From the NCBI RefSeq assembly GCF_000311785.1, contig NZ_HE978536.1, forward strand, positions 178,287 through 242,286: DNA of 64,000 nucleotides, in the 5' to 3' direction. Source of the stretch: Brevibacillus massiliensis. GTDB lineage: Bacteria > Bacillota > Bacilli > Brevibacillales > Brevibacillaceae. The notes under the pieces were generated by a model. That model was not told where the DNA came from and did not search any database. It was given only the letters and a program-made list of their open reading frames with translations. This document shows, piece by piece, positions 21,066-29,980 of the stretch (positions are counted from its first letter, which is position 1; the number at the start of each line of letters is the position of its first letter). A program made the position numbers and the translations under genes.

Positions 21066-22883
21066 CTATTTTTTGTCGTCCATCCGCAGGACAGCCATGA
21101 AGGCTTCTTGCGGCACTTCTACCGAACCGACTGCTTTCATCCGCTTTTTCCCCTCTTTTTGCTTTTCGAGGAGTTTGCGCTTCCGGCTGATATCCCCGCC
21201 GTAACACTTGGCCAGCACGTTTTTGCGCAGTGCGCTGATTGTCTCGCGAGCCACGATCTTATGGCCGATCGCCGCCTGGATGGGCACTTCAAACTGCTGG
21301 CGCGGAATCAGTTCCTTCAATTTCTCGCAGATGACCTTGCCGCGCCCGTATGCGCTGTCTTTGTGCACGATAAAGGAGAGGGCGTCCACAACTTCGCCGT
21401 TCAGCAGAATATCCATTTTCACCAGTTTCGACGGCTTGTAGCCCGCCATCTCGTAGTCAAAGGAAGCGTAGCCCTTGGTCCCTGATTTCAGCAGGTCGAA
21501 AAAGTCGTAGACGATCTCCGACAGCGGGATGTCGTACTTCAGCTGGACGCGGTTTTCGCCCAGGTACTGCATGTCCAGGAACTCTCCCCGCTTTCCCTGG
21601 CAGAGCTGCATGACGTCGCCTACGTAGTCCTTGGGCACCATCACGGTAGCCGTCACATATGGCTCTTCGATCTGCTCGATCTTCTGCACGGGCGGCATCT
21701 TCGACGGATTGTCGATCTCCAGCACCTCCCCGTTCGTCTGGGTGACGCGGTAGATGACACTGGGCGCCGTCGTGATCAGGTCGATGTTGAACTCCCGTTC
21801 GATCCGCTCCTGGATGATCTCCATGTGCAAAAGTCCCAGGAAGCCGCAGCGGAAGCCAAAGCCGAGCGCTTGCGACGTCTCCGGTTCGAACTGCAGCGAG
21901 GCATCGTTCAGCTGCAGTTTTTCCAGCGCCTCGCGCAGATCGTTGTACTCGCTCGTGTCGATCGGATACAATCCGCAGAAGACCATCGGGTTGATCTTCC
22001 GGTAACCGGGCAGCGGTTCGGCTGCCGGCCGGCTCGCATCGGTAATCGTATCGCCGACGCGGGTGTCGCCGACCGTCTTGATCGACGCGGCAACGTAGCC
22101 GACATCTCCCACCGTCAATTCTTCCACAGGCGTCTGGTGCGGAGTCGAGGTGCCTACTTCAGTGACCTCGAATGTCTTGTTCGTCGCCATCATCTTGATC
22201 TTCATGCCCTTGCGCATGGTTCCGTTGACGATCCGCACGGAAGCGATAACGCCGCGGTAAGGGTCAAAGTAAGAGTCGAAGATCAAAGCCTGCAGTGGGG
22301 CATCGGGATCGCCCTCTGGAGCAGGGATCTTCGTCACAACCGCTTCCAGTACGTCCTCGATGCCGATGCCGGCCTTGGCCGAGGTCAGGCAGGCGTCACT
22401 GGCGTCCAGGCCGATGACGTCTTCCACTTCCTGCTTGACGCGTTCCGGCTCTGCACTGGGCAGGTCGATTTTATTGATGATCGGGATGATCTCCAGGTTG
22501 TTGTCCAGCGCCAGGTAGACGTTGGCCAGGGTCTGCGCTTCGATCCCCTGCGCCGCGTCGACCACCAGCAGCGCGCCCTCGCAGGCTGCCAGGCTTCGGG
22601 AGACTTCATAGGTAAAATCGACGTGTCCCGGTGTGTCGATCAGGTGCAGGATGTACTCCTGCCCGTCTTTTGCCTTGTATTGCAAACGCACGGCATTCAA
22701 CTTGATCGTAATCCCGCGCTCTCGCTCCAAATCCATCGAATCAAGAAATTGCGCCTCCATCTCGCGTGACGAGAGAGCCCCCGTCAACTCCAGGATCCGG
22801 TCGGCCAACGTTGACTTCCCATGGTCGATGTGGGCTATGATAGAGAAGTTGCGAATGTGTTTTTGTCTTTCTCGGCGATCCAT
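21066..22883 (-). CDS. lepA: Elongation factor 4 (LepA)
   Basis: Ribosome-binding translational GTPase that can back-translocate the ribosome and affects initiation or assembly. The 605-residue protein has G1 [11 protein letters not shown]3 DTPGHVDF and G4 [10 protein letters not shown]. The LepA-specific C-terminal domain ends with [20 protein letters not shown]. The ATG at 22883 follows GGGAGGG. In Bacillus the gene directly upstream is yqxA/spoIIP; here those lie 23 kb away, behind a block of accessory genes. Confidence 0.98.
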   Translation of the reverse strand: MDRRERQKHIRNFSIIAHIDHGKSTLADRILELTGALSSREMEAQFLDSMDLERERGITIKLNAVRLQYKAKDGQEYILHLIDTPGHVDFTYEVSRSLAACEGALLVVDAAQGIEAQTLANVYLALDNNLEIIPIINKIDLPSAEPERVKQEVEDVIGLDASDACLTSAKAGIGIEDVLEAVVTKIPAPEGDPDAPLQALIFDSYFDPYRGVIASVRIVNGTMRKGMKIKMMATNKTFEVTEVGTSTPHQTPVEELTVGDVGYVAASIKTVGDTRVGDTITDASRPAAEPLPGYRKINPMVFCGLYPIDTSEYNDLREALEKLQLNDASLQFEPETSQALGFGFRCGFLGLLHMEIIQERIEREFNIDLITTAPSVIYRVTQTNGEVLEIDNPSKMPPVQKIEQIEEPYVTATVMVPKDYVGDVMQLCQGKRGEFLDMQYLGENRVQLKYDIPLSEIVYDFFDLLKSGTKGYASFDYEMAGYKPSKLVKMDILLNGEVVDALSFIVHKDSAYGRGKVICEKLKELIPRQQFEVPIQAAIGHKIVARETISALRKNVLAKCYGGDISRKRKLLEKQKEGKKRMKAVGSVEVPQEAFMAVLRMDDKK

Positions 22884-22994
22884 ATGTCAATTCCCTCCCA
22901 CACGCTGTGGACAATAAGCTTTGCAAAAAATGCACTATGATCGATTATAACAAAGCAAAAAAATGACAGCAATATAAGCTTCCATACCGGAAGC

Positions 22995-23600
22995 CTAAGA
23001 TGGCGACAGAAACAGATTTTGCAGCGCTTTTCCATATAAATGAAGGGGCACACAGTCTTCACTAATATAAGAAAATATGGCCATACCATTTTCTAACGAA
23101 AGAATCGCCCATGCCATCTCATCTGCAGTCAAGTTTGACTCATGATTCTCTTTCGACCTCAATTTCTCAATGGCCTTGGAAATTTGTTCTACCGATTCTG
23201 TTATCATGTTAGACCATTTTTGGCGAACCGGTTCTTCACGCATCGCATAAAGAAGAAATTCCATGTTAAGCATGCTCCACGTTTGATTTTCCTGCCTGAC
23301 AGAAAGGAAGTATTCGTCCATTGTTTCGATAAAATGGGAAAGGGAATGCTGCTGCTCTATGATTTGATGGATTTGCTCCACATGCAGCCGCATTTGTTGT
23401 TCCAATATGGCCAGAAAGAGCTCTTCTTTGGAGTGAAAATGAGCATAAACCGCCCCTTTGCTAAATCCAGCGTTTTCAGCAATTTTATCAACAGAAGCTC
23501 CGTGAAAGCCTGACTCGGCAAAGGTCCTGGCAGCGGATTCCAAGAGCAACTGCCGTGTTTCCCTTTTTCGCTCCTCTTGGGTTAATCTTCGTCTGACCAT
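22995..23600 (-). CDS. TetR family transcriptional regulator
   Basis: A 201-residue TetR-type repressor. The N-terminal helix-turn-helix reads AARTFAESGFHGASVDKIAENAGFS in two parts around residues 20-50, followed by KGAVYAHFHSKEELF, a textbook TetR signature. The ligand domain is unlike any subgroup I can name. GGGAGG lies 7 bases before the ATG at 23600. It is divergent from a heme O synthase-like gene. The 107-bp gap contains overlapping promoters and repeated 14-bp sites, so it very likely controls both genes. The region is visibly AT-richer than its surroundings. Confidence 0.9.
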   Translation of the reverse strand: MVRRRLTQEERKRETRQLLLESAARTFAESGFHGASVDKIAENAGFSKGAVYAHFHSKEELFLAILEQQMRLHVEQIHQIIEQQHSLSHFIETMDEYFLSVRQENQTWSMLNMEFLLYAMREEPVRQKWSNMITESVEQISKAIEKLRSKENHESNLTADEMAWAILSLENGMAIFSYISEDCVPLHLYGKALQNLFLSPS

Positions 23601-23617
23601 GCTTCTTCCTCCCTCTC

Positions 23618-23669
23618 TTGACAATCATACCATATAGAATTAACATACCAAATAGTATATAAATTCTAT
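23618..23669. promoter_or_regulatory. Divergent promoters and likely TetR operators
   Basis: Plus strand: TTGACA (23618-23623), 17 bases, TAACAT (23641-23646), toward ctaB. Minus strand: TTGGTA (23651-23646), 16 bases, TATGAT (23629-23624), toward tetR. Two near-identical 14-mers, ATACCATATAGAAT (23627) and ATACCAAATAGTAT (23645), lie 18 bp apart within both promoters. An 8-bp inverted repeat (ATAGAATT 23634 and AATTCTAT 23662) overlaps them. Confidence 0.6.
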
Positions 23670-23707
23670 TCAGTATGAAAATTATCATTTAAGGAAAGAG
23701 GGGAATA

Positions 23708-24625
23708 ATGCGAAGGGAAGAAAACCTTGCTGCCCAGAAGCAGAGTTTGTCAAAAATTTTGTCGCAAACGGTTAAAACAGGGATTATTAAATCAAACCTT
23801 ATTCCGATGTTTGCGGGATTAACATTGGCATTATATACATATCAAATCAGCCTTGTTGAGAAGCTTTCAGAAATCATCTTTGCCTTGATTGGTTCGATTT
23901 TGGTAATGGGTGCAGCTGGAGCTTTCAACAACTTGTATGACCGAGATATAGATTCTCTCATGGAAAGAACCAAAAACAGACCAACCGTGACAGGAGAAAT
24001 AAAGCCCAAAGCAGTGTTATGGCTTGGGATCTTCACGTCTGTCTTCGGAATAGCAGCGCTTGCATTAACAACTCCTCTAGCAGCATTCCTGGGGTTTCTA
24101 GGTTTGTTTTTTTATGTTGTCCCCTATACGATGTGGAGCAAGAGAAGAACCATTTACAATACGGAGATTGGAAGTATTTCTGGAGCAATGCCGCCTCTCA
24201 TCGGATGGGCTGCTATTTATCCGGATATCACACATCCTGTCATTCTTGGCCTTTTTGTGATTACAGTCATTTGGCAAATGCCGCATTTCTATGCCATAGC
24301 GATTCGGAAGCACGACGAGTACAAGGCTGCAAAGGTTCCTATGCTTCCGGTAGTCAAAGGTGTGAGAAGAACATATAGACAAACGAACATGTATTTAATC
24401 GTTTTAATTGCCATAAGTTTTCTTTTTGGGACTTTAAGCCTCGGCCTTATGTTGGTAGCCCTGCTTTTAAGTGTTTCCTGGCTTCTTTTAAGCATTTTCG
24501 GTTATAAAAAGATGGATTCGGAGAAATGGGCAAGATCAATGTTTGTTTTCTCCCTCTTTCATATGACGGTCTTGTTTTCGACGGTCATTATCTATTCGCT
24601 TATGGGCGTTATTTTTCACGCATAA
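23708..24625 (+). CDS. ctaB: Protoheme IX farnesyltransferase (heme O synthase) paralogue
   Basis: Integral membrane prenyltransferase that attaches a farnesyl group to heme b to make heme O for terminal oxidases. The Asp-rich motif NNLYDRDIDSLMERTKNRP (from about residue 76) and the second loop with YTMWSKRRT are diagnostic of CtaB/CyoE. About eight to nine membrane spans are present. AGAGGGG precedes the ATG at 23708. The gene is AT-rich and divergently paired with tetR rather than with ctaA or cytochrome oxidase genes, so it is probably a second, acquired copy with inducible expression. Confidence 0.9.
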   Translation: MRREENLAAQKQSLSKILSQTVKTGIIKSNLIPMFAGLTLALYTYQISLVEKLSEIIFALIGSILVMGAAGAFNNLYDRDIDSLMERTKNRPTVTGEIKPKAVLWLGIFTSVFGIAALALTTPLAAFLGFLGLFFYVVPYTMWSKRRTIYNTEIGSISGAMPPLIGWAAIYPDITHPVILGLFVITVIWQMPHFYAIAIRKHDEYKAAKVPMLPVVKGVRRTYRQTNMYLIVLIAISFLFGTLSLGLMLVALLLSVSWLLLSIFGYKKMDSEKWARSMFVFSLFHMTVLFSTVIIYSLMGVIFHA

Positions 24626-24693
24626 AAAATTGATCTTCAAAAAACAGGAAAAAGGAGCCGGAACGTGCAAACCCGCTGCACGGCGGCTCCTTC

Positions 24694-25242
24694 TTAAAAT
24701 GAGGGAGGAGTGACTACCCAGATGCTGACGCAATCCGTATCCCCAATGTTCTTGTAATGGTGGGGAAGCGATGCGTCGTAGTAGATCGCATCCCCTGCTT
24801 CCAGCGTATACGTCGTCTGGCCGACGGTGTAGAGCAGCCTGCCGGTAATGATGTAACCGATCTCCTCTCCAGAGTGGGCGTGCGATTTTTTGCCCGATGC
24901 CGCACCCGGCTTCAGGGTGAGCAGCATCGCTTCCAGCGCTTTGTTCCGCGACGGGGAGAGCAATTCATAGAGGATCGAGTCGTCCTTTGCCCTGATCATC
25001 GCAACCCGCTCGTCCTTCCTGACGACGACGCCTTCTTCTTTTTCGTCATGCAGCAGGTCGACGAACGAAATAGAGAGGGCATCGACGATCTTCCTGAGCG
25101 ACTCGATCGTCGGACTGTTGATATTGCGCTCTACATTGCTCAGATATCCGGTGGACAAGCCTGTTTTTTTGGCCAGCTCGGAAAGGGTCATCCGCTGCCC
25201 CTGCCGAATCTCCTTCAACTTTGCTCCAATATCCATCACCAC
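24694..25242 (-). CDS. XRE-family regulator with C-terminal cupin domain
   Basis: A 182-residue transcription factor. The N-terminal HTH (residues 8-60) contains MTLSELAKKTGLSTGYLSNVERN. The C-terminal cupin (about 105-175) contains HAHSGEEIGYIITGRL and YYDASLPHHYKNIG, with histidines and Glu placed like a small-ligand or metal pocket. The architecture resembles PuuR-type regulators of amine and amino-acid catabolism. The GTG at 25242 has AAGGAT 8 bases upstream. It is just downstream of an amino-acid binding protein, hydrolase and SHMT-like gene on the same strand, which it may control. Confidence 0.88.
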   Translation of the reverse strand: MVMDIGAKLKEIRQGQRMTLSELAKKTGLSTGYLSNVERNINSPTIESLRKIVDALSISFVDLLHDEKEEGVVVRKDERVAMIRAKDDSILYELLSPSRNKALEAMLLTLKPGAASGKKSHAHSGEEIGYIITGRLLYTVGQTTYTLEAGDAIYYDASLPHHYKNIGDTDCVSIWVVTPPSF

Positions 25243-25324
25243 GGTACTTCATCCTTTGGTCTGGTTTCAACTTTATCTTCGCTCCTTATTTTATCAGAAT
25301 TGAGGAATTTTTTTACCGCCCTTT

Positions 25325-26551
25325 TTATTCCGCTTTGCCGACGAAGACCGATTTGTCCTTGTCATATCTGTAGATAAAAACATCGGAATACTTGTTGTCG
25401 CCCTTCTCGTCAAAAGTAACGGTGGTAAACTGGCCCTTGAAGTCCTTCGTCTGGTGCACGGCTTCCAACACCTGCTCCCGCGTCGGCTTTTTCCCGCCAT
25501 TTGCCTTGATCGCTTCCTTGAGACCATTCAGCAGCACGTTCATCGCGTCAAAGCCGTAGACAGAGATCGACTCCGGCTTTTTGCCCAGCGCTTTTCCGTA
25601 CTCCGCCACCCACTCTTTGCCCTCCTCCGTCTGCGTCACGTCGCCTGCTACCGATGTGAAGACGACCCCTTCCGCCGCCGGACCGGCGATCTTGATCATC
25701 TCCCCCGAGTCTATCCCGTCGCCGCCCATAAACACGCCTTGAAAGCCTTTATCGCGGGCCTGCTTGACCAGGATGCCGCCTTCCGGGTAAATCCCGCCAA
25801 AGTAGAGCAGATCGGGCCCTTTGGCGACCACCTGGTTGATCACCGCACTGTAGTCCTTTTCGCCCTGGGTGATGCCTTCGTAACCGAGCACCTCTACTCC
25901 CAGTTCCCCGAATGCCTTCTTTACCTCGTCGGCGATCCCCTGTCCGTAAGCCGATTTGTCGTGAATGAGGAAGGCGGTTTTTACGCCCAGTTGGTTTTGG
26001 GCGTACCTGGCTCCGCTGGGCCCTTGCGAATCGTCACGCGCACAGATGCGGTGGACGACCTTTTTCCCCTCCTCCGTCAGCTGCACGCTGGAAGCAGTTG
26101 GCGCAATCATCACCAGATTGGCCGAATCGTATTTGACCGAAGCGGCGATCGTGACACCCGAATTGTAGTGGCCGATGACGCCCAGCACATCCGGGTTGGA
26201 GACGAGCAGCTCCGCATTCGCCACGCCTTGTTTTGCATCGGCCTGATCGTCCTGGGGAAACAGCTGCAGATCAAACCCCAGCTCCTGAAACTCTTTTTTC
26301 TTCAGGTTCAGGGCAAATTCCGCCCCGGACTTGATGGCATCCCCAAGCGCCGCCTGCGGGCCGGACAGCGGACTTTGCGTGGCAATGAGAATTTTTTCGC
26401 CGCCGGCGGACGGGCTTTCGCTGTTTTCACTCGCTTGCGGGGGCGGTGCCGGGGAAGCTCCGCCGGCGTTGTCGGCTGTGCCCCCGCATCCTGCGAGCAC
26501 CAGCGCGGTTGAAAGGGCGGCTGCAACGAAAATCGCGACTTTCTTCCTCAT
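25325..26551 (-). CDS. Branched-chain amino-acid-type ABC transporter binding lipoprotein
   Basis: A 408-residue extracytoplasmic solute-binding protein of the LivJ/Peripla_BP_6 type. The lipobox is LVLAGC, with Cys at residue 22, followed by a Gly/Pro/Ser-rich tether. LIATQSPLSGPQAALGDAIKSG and IGHYNSGVTIAAS are family features of the ligand cleft. AAGGAG precedes the ATG at 26551. No LivH/M permease or LivF/G ATPase is nearby, so it is an orphan that must use a transporter encoded elsewhere or act as a sensor. The ligand, probably an amino acid or related compound, is not known. Confidence 0.9.
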   Translation of the reverse strand: MRKKVAIFVAAALSTALVLAGCGGTADNAGGASPAPPPQASENSESPSAGGEKILIATQSPLSGPQAALGDAIKSGAEFALNLKKKEFQELGFDLQLFPQDDQADAKQGVANAELLVSNPDVLGVIGHYNSGVTIAASVKYDSANLVMIAPTASSVQLTEEGKKVVHRICARDDSQGPSGARYAQNQLGVKTAFLIHDKSAYGQGIADEVKKAFGELGVEVLGYEGITQGEKDYSAVINQVVAKGPDLLYFGGIYPEGGILVKQARDKGFQGVFMGGDGIDSGEMIKIAGPAAEGVVFTSVAGDVTQTEEGKEWVAEYGKALGKKPESISVYGFDAMNVLLNGLKEAIKANGGKKPTREQVLEAVHQTKDFKGQFTTVTFDEKGDNKYSDVFIYRYDKDKSVFVGKAE

Positions 26552-26610
26552 AAACTACCAACTCCTTTTTAATTGTTAAAATTTTCAGTAAAATACAAAA
26601 CGTCCTCACC

Positions 26611-27390
26611 TCATCTGCTTTTGAAAATTTCGCTCAACCAATCAAGCGTTTGCCGGATGAGAAGCGACTCGCTGTGAAAACTGTCAAAGAGGTGGCCCGC
26701 GGCGGGATGCGGGAGCAGCCGGCTTTTCGGATGGCGAAACGCCCGCCCATAGGACAAGCCATTTGCAAACAAAACATCCCGGTCGTCTTCACCGTGAATG
26801 ACCAGAACGGGGGCGGGAAAACGGCTGATGCCGTCTACGGGGCGCAGGGAGGGAAGTTCTCGGATGAAGGCCGAGCTGATGATTTCCCCTTGAAATTCAA
26901 CAAATTCGCCGCGAAGTCCCCGGGTAATCCGCTCTTCCCCCAACAAATGCGTAAAATTATCCAAGGGATCGGAGACAGGTGCCCACAAAACGAGACCCGT
27001 CACGGGAATGGGCGCGGCGGGAGCAGCCAGGGAGGCAACACATCCCCCCAGGCTGTATCCGATCAGCCCAAGCTCCTGTACGCGGTACTCTTTCAGCACT
27101 GCCATATGCGAGATCGCATCGATCAGGTCGTTTACTTCACCGGTGATCGTCACCTCGGAGAAATCCCCTTCGGAATCCCCCGAGCCAATGTAGTCAAACC
27201 GCAGGCAGGCGATTCCCTGGCGGGTCAAGGCTCTCGCCATCTTGACGAACAACCGGTGGGGGGCAGACTTGACCCCCAAAAAACCGTGGGCAAAGACGAC
27301 AGCCGGTCCTGCTGCAGAGGCGTCAGGAAGATGCAGCACGCCGATCATCTTCTGCCCCTGCCTGTTTTCGATCGCGATAGGTGATTCCAT
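26611..27390 (-). CDS. Alpha/beta hydrolase
   Basis: Serine hydrolase of the alpha/beta fold, 259 residues. VVFAHGFLG is the oxyanion loop, GYSLGG carries the nucleophile Ser near residue 115, HGEDDRDVL the Asp and PAAGHLFDSF the His. It resembles esterase or acyl-peptidase-like members; substrate unknown. The ATG at 27390 lies 6 bases after GGGGGG; an ATG at 27396 abuts that site. It is 14 bp downstream of the SHMT-like gene and 59 bp before the binding-protein gene, so the three are likely co-transcribed. Confidence 0.85.
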   Translation of the reverse strand: MESPIAIENRQGQKMIGVLHLPDASAAGPAVVFAHGFLGVKSAPHRLFVKMARALTRQGIACLRFDYIGSGDSEGDFSEVTITGEVNDLIDAISHMAVLKEYRVQELGLIGYSLGGCVASLAAPAAPIPVTGLVLWAPVSDPLDNFTHLLGEERITRGLRGEFVEFQGEIISSAFIRELPSLRPVDGISRFPAPVLVIHGEDDRDVLFANGLSYGRAFRHPKSRLLPHPAAGHLFDSFHSESLLIRQTLDWLSEIFKSR

Positions 27391-27404
27391 CTGCATCCCC
27401 CCGC

Positions 27405-28733
27405 TTAAAAACAGTAGTGAACCTGCTGGAATGATTTCCGCAGCGTCATGACATCCTTCTTGATCTCTTCTTTGGGCCGGCGGCCGAAAACGGCATCTGC
27501 CGTCCACTCCGCGATCAGCTTCATTTCGTCCGCTTTCATGCCCCATCTGGTGACTTCCTGCACCCCGATGCGGATGCCGTTGATGTCTCCTGCCGCTTTT
27601 TCGCCGGGCAGTTCGATGCCGCTGAATAAAATCCCGGAAGGCTCCACATCCCGCGCCACCTTCCCGCCGCCGCCAAACGGACGGGCGTCAATCGCCACGT
27701 GATGAGTCTGTGTGTATTCGGCGACCGGCTGCAGAACCGGCAGCCCGTTGTCCGCCAGATGGGCTGCCAGCGACTGGGCGTTTTTAATGCATTCTTTCGC
27801 GTACGCCTGGCCGAACTCAGCGGTTTCCGCCAGAGAAATCGCCAGCGAACATACCCGGTTGGCATCGTAGTTGGCCACAAATCCGGGATAGGTGACGCGG
27901 TCGATTCGCCGGGCAACCTCTGGGTTTTTGGTTACAATCAGTCCTCCGGGCGGCCCTCCCAGGCTTTTATACGTGGACATGGTCATGACATCTGCCCCTT
28001 CTTCCAGCGGCAGCTGGTACTCCCTCCCGGCGATCAGTCCGGACAAGTGGGCCGCGTCGTACAGCAGAATCGCCCCCTGTCTCTGGCAGATTTCTTTCAT
28101 CTCCCTTACGGGGTAGCGGGTCAGAGCCAGGCTGCCGCCGACGATGACCAGCTTCGGCTGCACTTCCTTCACCTTGGCGGCAAACGCTGTGACATCGACA
28201 GTCATGTTGGCCGCATCGTAGGGTATCTCTTGAATGTCGAGCCGCATATGTCCCGCTACCCCAACCTGGTGATGGCTGGCATGGCCTCCTGCCCATTCCG
28301 GCAGCACCATGATCGATTCACCCGGCTTTACATACGAGAAAATCACCGCTGCATTGGCCAGCGTGCCGGAAAACAGGCGAAATTCGCCATGAACGGAGCC
28401 AAAGACCCGGTTGATCAGCTCATACGTGATGACTTCGACCTTCTCTGTGTGGGCGAGGCCGGTCTGGTACTTGTTTCCGGGATGTCCCATGCTGGGCAGG
28501 CTTCCGATCCGGGCCGACAGGGCGGCCTCTGCCGCCGGACTCATCACGTTGGTGCCGGCGTACAGCTGCAGGCTGTTCTGACTGATCTCCTCGGCAAAAC
28601 GCCGGATGCTGTGCTGCACTTCCCGGACGTAGTCCCGATTGGAAAAGCCGTGAATGGTTTGTTGAATCTGATCGGCATACGTTCTGGAGTCTTCCTCCAT
28701 CCAAAAAAAGCGCTTCGTCAATGCTGTATCCAT
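27405..28733 (-). CDS. Divergent serine hydroxymethyltransferase-like PLP enzyme
   Basis: A 442-residue fold-type I PLP enzyme of the SHMT family. The PLP lysine is in MTMSTYKSLGGPPGGL, where true GlyA has THKTLRGPRGG; the Arg residues of that loop are replaced. YDAAHLSGLIAG (PLP Asp and His) and SGTLANAAV are kept. The N-terminal tail (FFWMEEDSRTYADQ) is unlike GlyA. This suggests an aldolase or hydroxymethyltransferase acting on another beta-hydroxy amino acid rather than the housekeeping enzyme. GGGGGG precedes the ATG at 28733. It heads a unit with a hydrolase and an amino-acid binding protein. Confidence 0.85.
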   Translation of the reverse strand: MDTALTKRFFWMEEDSRTYADQIQQTIHGFSNRDYVREVQHSIRRFAEEISQNSLQLYAGTNVMSPAAEAALSARIGSLPSMGHPGNKYQTGLAHTEKVEVITYELINRVFGSVHGEFRLFSGTLANAAVIFSYVKPGESIMVLPEWAGGHASHHQVGVAGHMRLDIQEIPYDAANMTVDVTAFAAKVKEVQPKLVIVGGSLALTRYPVREMKEICQRQGAILLYDAAHLSGLIAGREYQLPLEEGADVMTMSTYKSLGGPPGGLIVTKNPEVARRIDRVTYPGFVANYDANRVCSLAISLAETAEFGQAYAKECIKNAQSLAAHLADNGLPVLQPVAEYTQTHHVAIDARPFGGGGKVARDVEPSGILFSGIELPGEKAAGDINGIRIGVQEVTRWGMKADEMKLIAEWTADAVFGRRPKEEIKKDVMTLRKSFQQVHYCF

Positions 28734-28853
28734 ACGTTCCCCCCATTACTAAAATGAAAATATTTTTACTATACTATAATTAATACAATACCTCTCTGAG
28801 GTAATCAACAAAATTTTTTGAAAATATAGAATAATACTTGAGAATAAAAAAAA

Positions 28854-28896
28854 CTGCACCCCCAAATGTTAGATATGTCTAACAAATGTGGTGCAG
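28854..28896 (-). terminator. Terminator of the murein-sugar operon
   Basis: CTGCACC (28854-28860) pairs with GGTGCAG (28890-28896), and inside it TGTTAGA (28867-28873) pairs with TCTAACA (28878-28884). On the minus strand eight T residues follow. It lies 160 bp after the murQ stop, with a dispersed repeat in between. The rest of the 28734-29056 gap is AT-rich, with no other feature seen. Confidence 0.8.
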
Positions 28897-28945
28897 TACA
28901 TAGCCCTGTGTCATTTTGGTTTGGATAACATTGTCCGTGGACCCG

Positions 28946-29034
28946 AGAAAAAATGGGCTCGCTCCGTTCGTGGCACGCCAAAAAGGAAGCTGAACTGTCC
29001 GTCTACACTCCAAGAAACGGCACGTCGCCCAAAA
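28946..29034. repeat. Dispersed repeat, single copy A
   Basis: About 89 bp running from AGAAAAAATGGGCTCGC to CACGTCGCCCAAAA matches the arm at 61754-61844. By hand alignment there are about 15 mismatches over 82 ungapped positions. This copy has no inverted partner beside it. It lies between murQ and the operon terminator. Confidence 0.7.
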
Positions 29035-29056
29035 TGAATATAGCGGATGCCCGCAA

Positions 29057-29980
29057 TCACCCCATCTTCGCCCACCTCTCCAACGCCTGGCGAACGCTTC
29101 CCCCGGACTGGAGCAACAGCTGACTCGCTTCCGATCTGCAAAGGCCCGTCTTGTGCATGACGATGGCCACGCGGGCATCCCCGTCCGCGGCATCTGCGAG
29201 CCTCTCCGCCTCGCGATAGCCAAGCTCGGTGACTTCCATCACGATGCGCTTGACCCGCTCCCTCAGCTTTCCGTTGGTCGCCTGGACGTTCACCATCAGG
29301 TTTCCGTAGACTTTGCCCAATTTGATCATCGCGGTGGTCGTCAGCATGTTGAGCACCATCTTTTGCGCCGTGCCTGCCTTTAATCGGGTCGAACCCGCAA
29401 CCACTTCCGGGCCGACGACAACGTTGATGCTGGCATCGACATCCTGATCGATCAGCGAGCCGCTGTTGCAGGAAAGCGAGATGGTAGCGGCTTGTCTTGC
29501 TTTCGCTTCCGTCAGTGCCCCGATCACATACGGCGTCCGGCCGCTGGCAGCGATCCCCACGACAACATCACCCGCCCGCACGCCGAATTTGCGTACGTCT
29601 TCCTGACCAAGGCTCCGGTTGTCTTCTGCCCCTTCGACTGCCCTGACCAGTGCTGACGGGCCGCCGGCGATGACTCCAGTGACTAGCGACGGGTCCGTGC
29701 CGAAGGTCGGCGGACACTCGGCGGCGTCAAGCACGCCCAACCGGCCGCTCGTGCCGGCGCCAAAGTAGAAGAGCCGGCCGCCGTTCTTGAGCGAAACCAC
29801 AATCAACTCGGCAGCCTTCGCGACATCTGGAAGCACTTTTTCCACTGCACCGGCCACCTTTTTATCTTCTTCATTCATCAGCTTTACGATTTGCGGTATA
29901 GACAGGTTGTCCAGATCCTCCGCCAGCTCGTTCTTCATCTCTGTCGTCAGTTCCTGCAGCTTTTCCAGCATATCCTTCAT
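29057..29980 (-). CDS. murQ: N-acetylmuramic acid 6-phosphate etherase
   Basis: Splits the lactyl ether of MurNAc 6-phosphate to give GlcNAc 6-phosphate and D-lactate, the key step in murein recycling. The SIS-fold protein has YFGAGTSGRLGVLDAAECPP, AGGPSALVRAVEGAEDN and GIAASGRTPYVIGAL, all diagnostic of MurQ, plus the C-terminal helical domain. The start at 29980 overlaps the kinase stop as ATGA; a later ATG at 29971 is also possible. It is the last gene of the operon regulator-binding protein-two permeases-kinase-murQ. Confidence 0.96.
   Translation of the reverse strand: MKDMLEKLQELTTEMKNELAEDLDNLSIPQIVKLMNEEDKKVAGAVEKVLPDVAKAAELIVVSLKNGGRLFYFGAGTSGRLGVLDAAECPPTFGTDPSLVTGVIAGGPSALVRAVEGAEDNRSLGQEDVRKFGVRAGDVVVGIAASGRTPYVIGALTEAKARQAATISLSCNSGSLIDQDVDASINVVVGPEVVAGSTRLKAGTAQKMVLNMLTTTAMIKLGKVYGNLMVNVQATNGKLRERVKRIVMEVTELGYREAERLADAADGDARVAIVMHKTGLCRSEASQLLLQSGGSVRQALERWAKMG

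Noticed and set aside
28879-29223. Minus-strand frame across the single-arm repeat, similar in translation to one at 61684-61971
   Set aside because: The similarity follows from the DNA repeat. The frame overlaps the end of murQ and has no ribosome site; copy C breaks the pattern. Kept as a repeat, not a gene.
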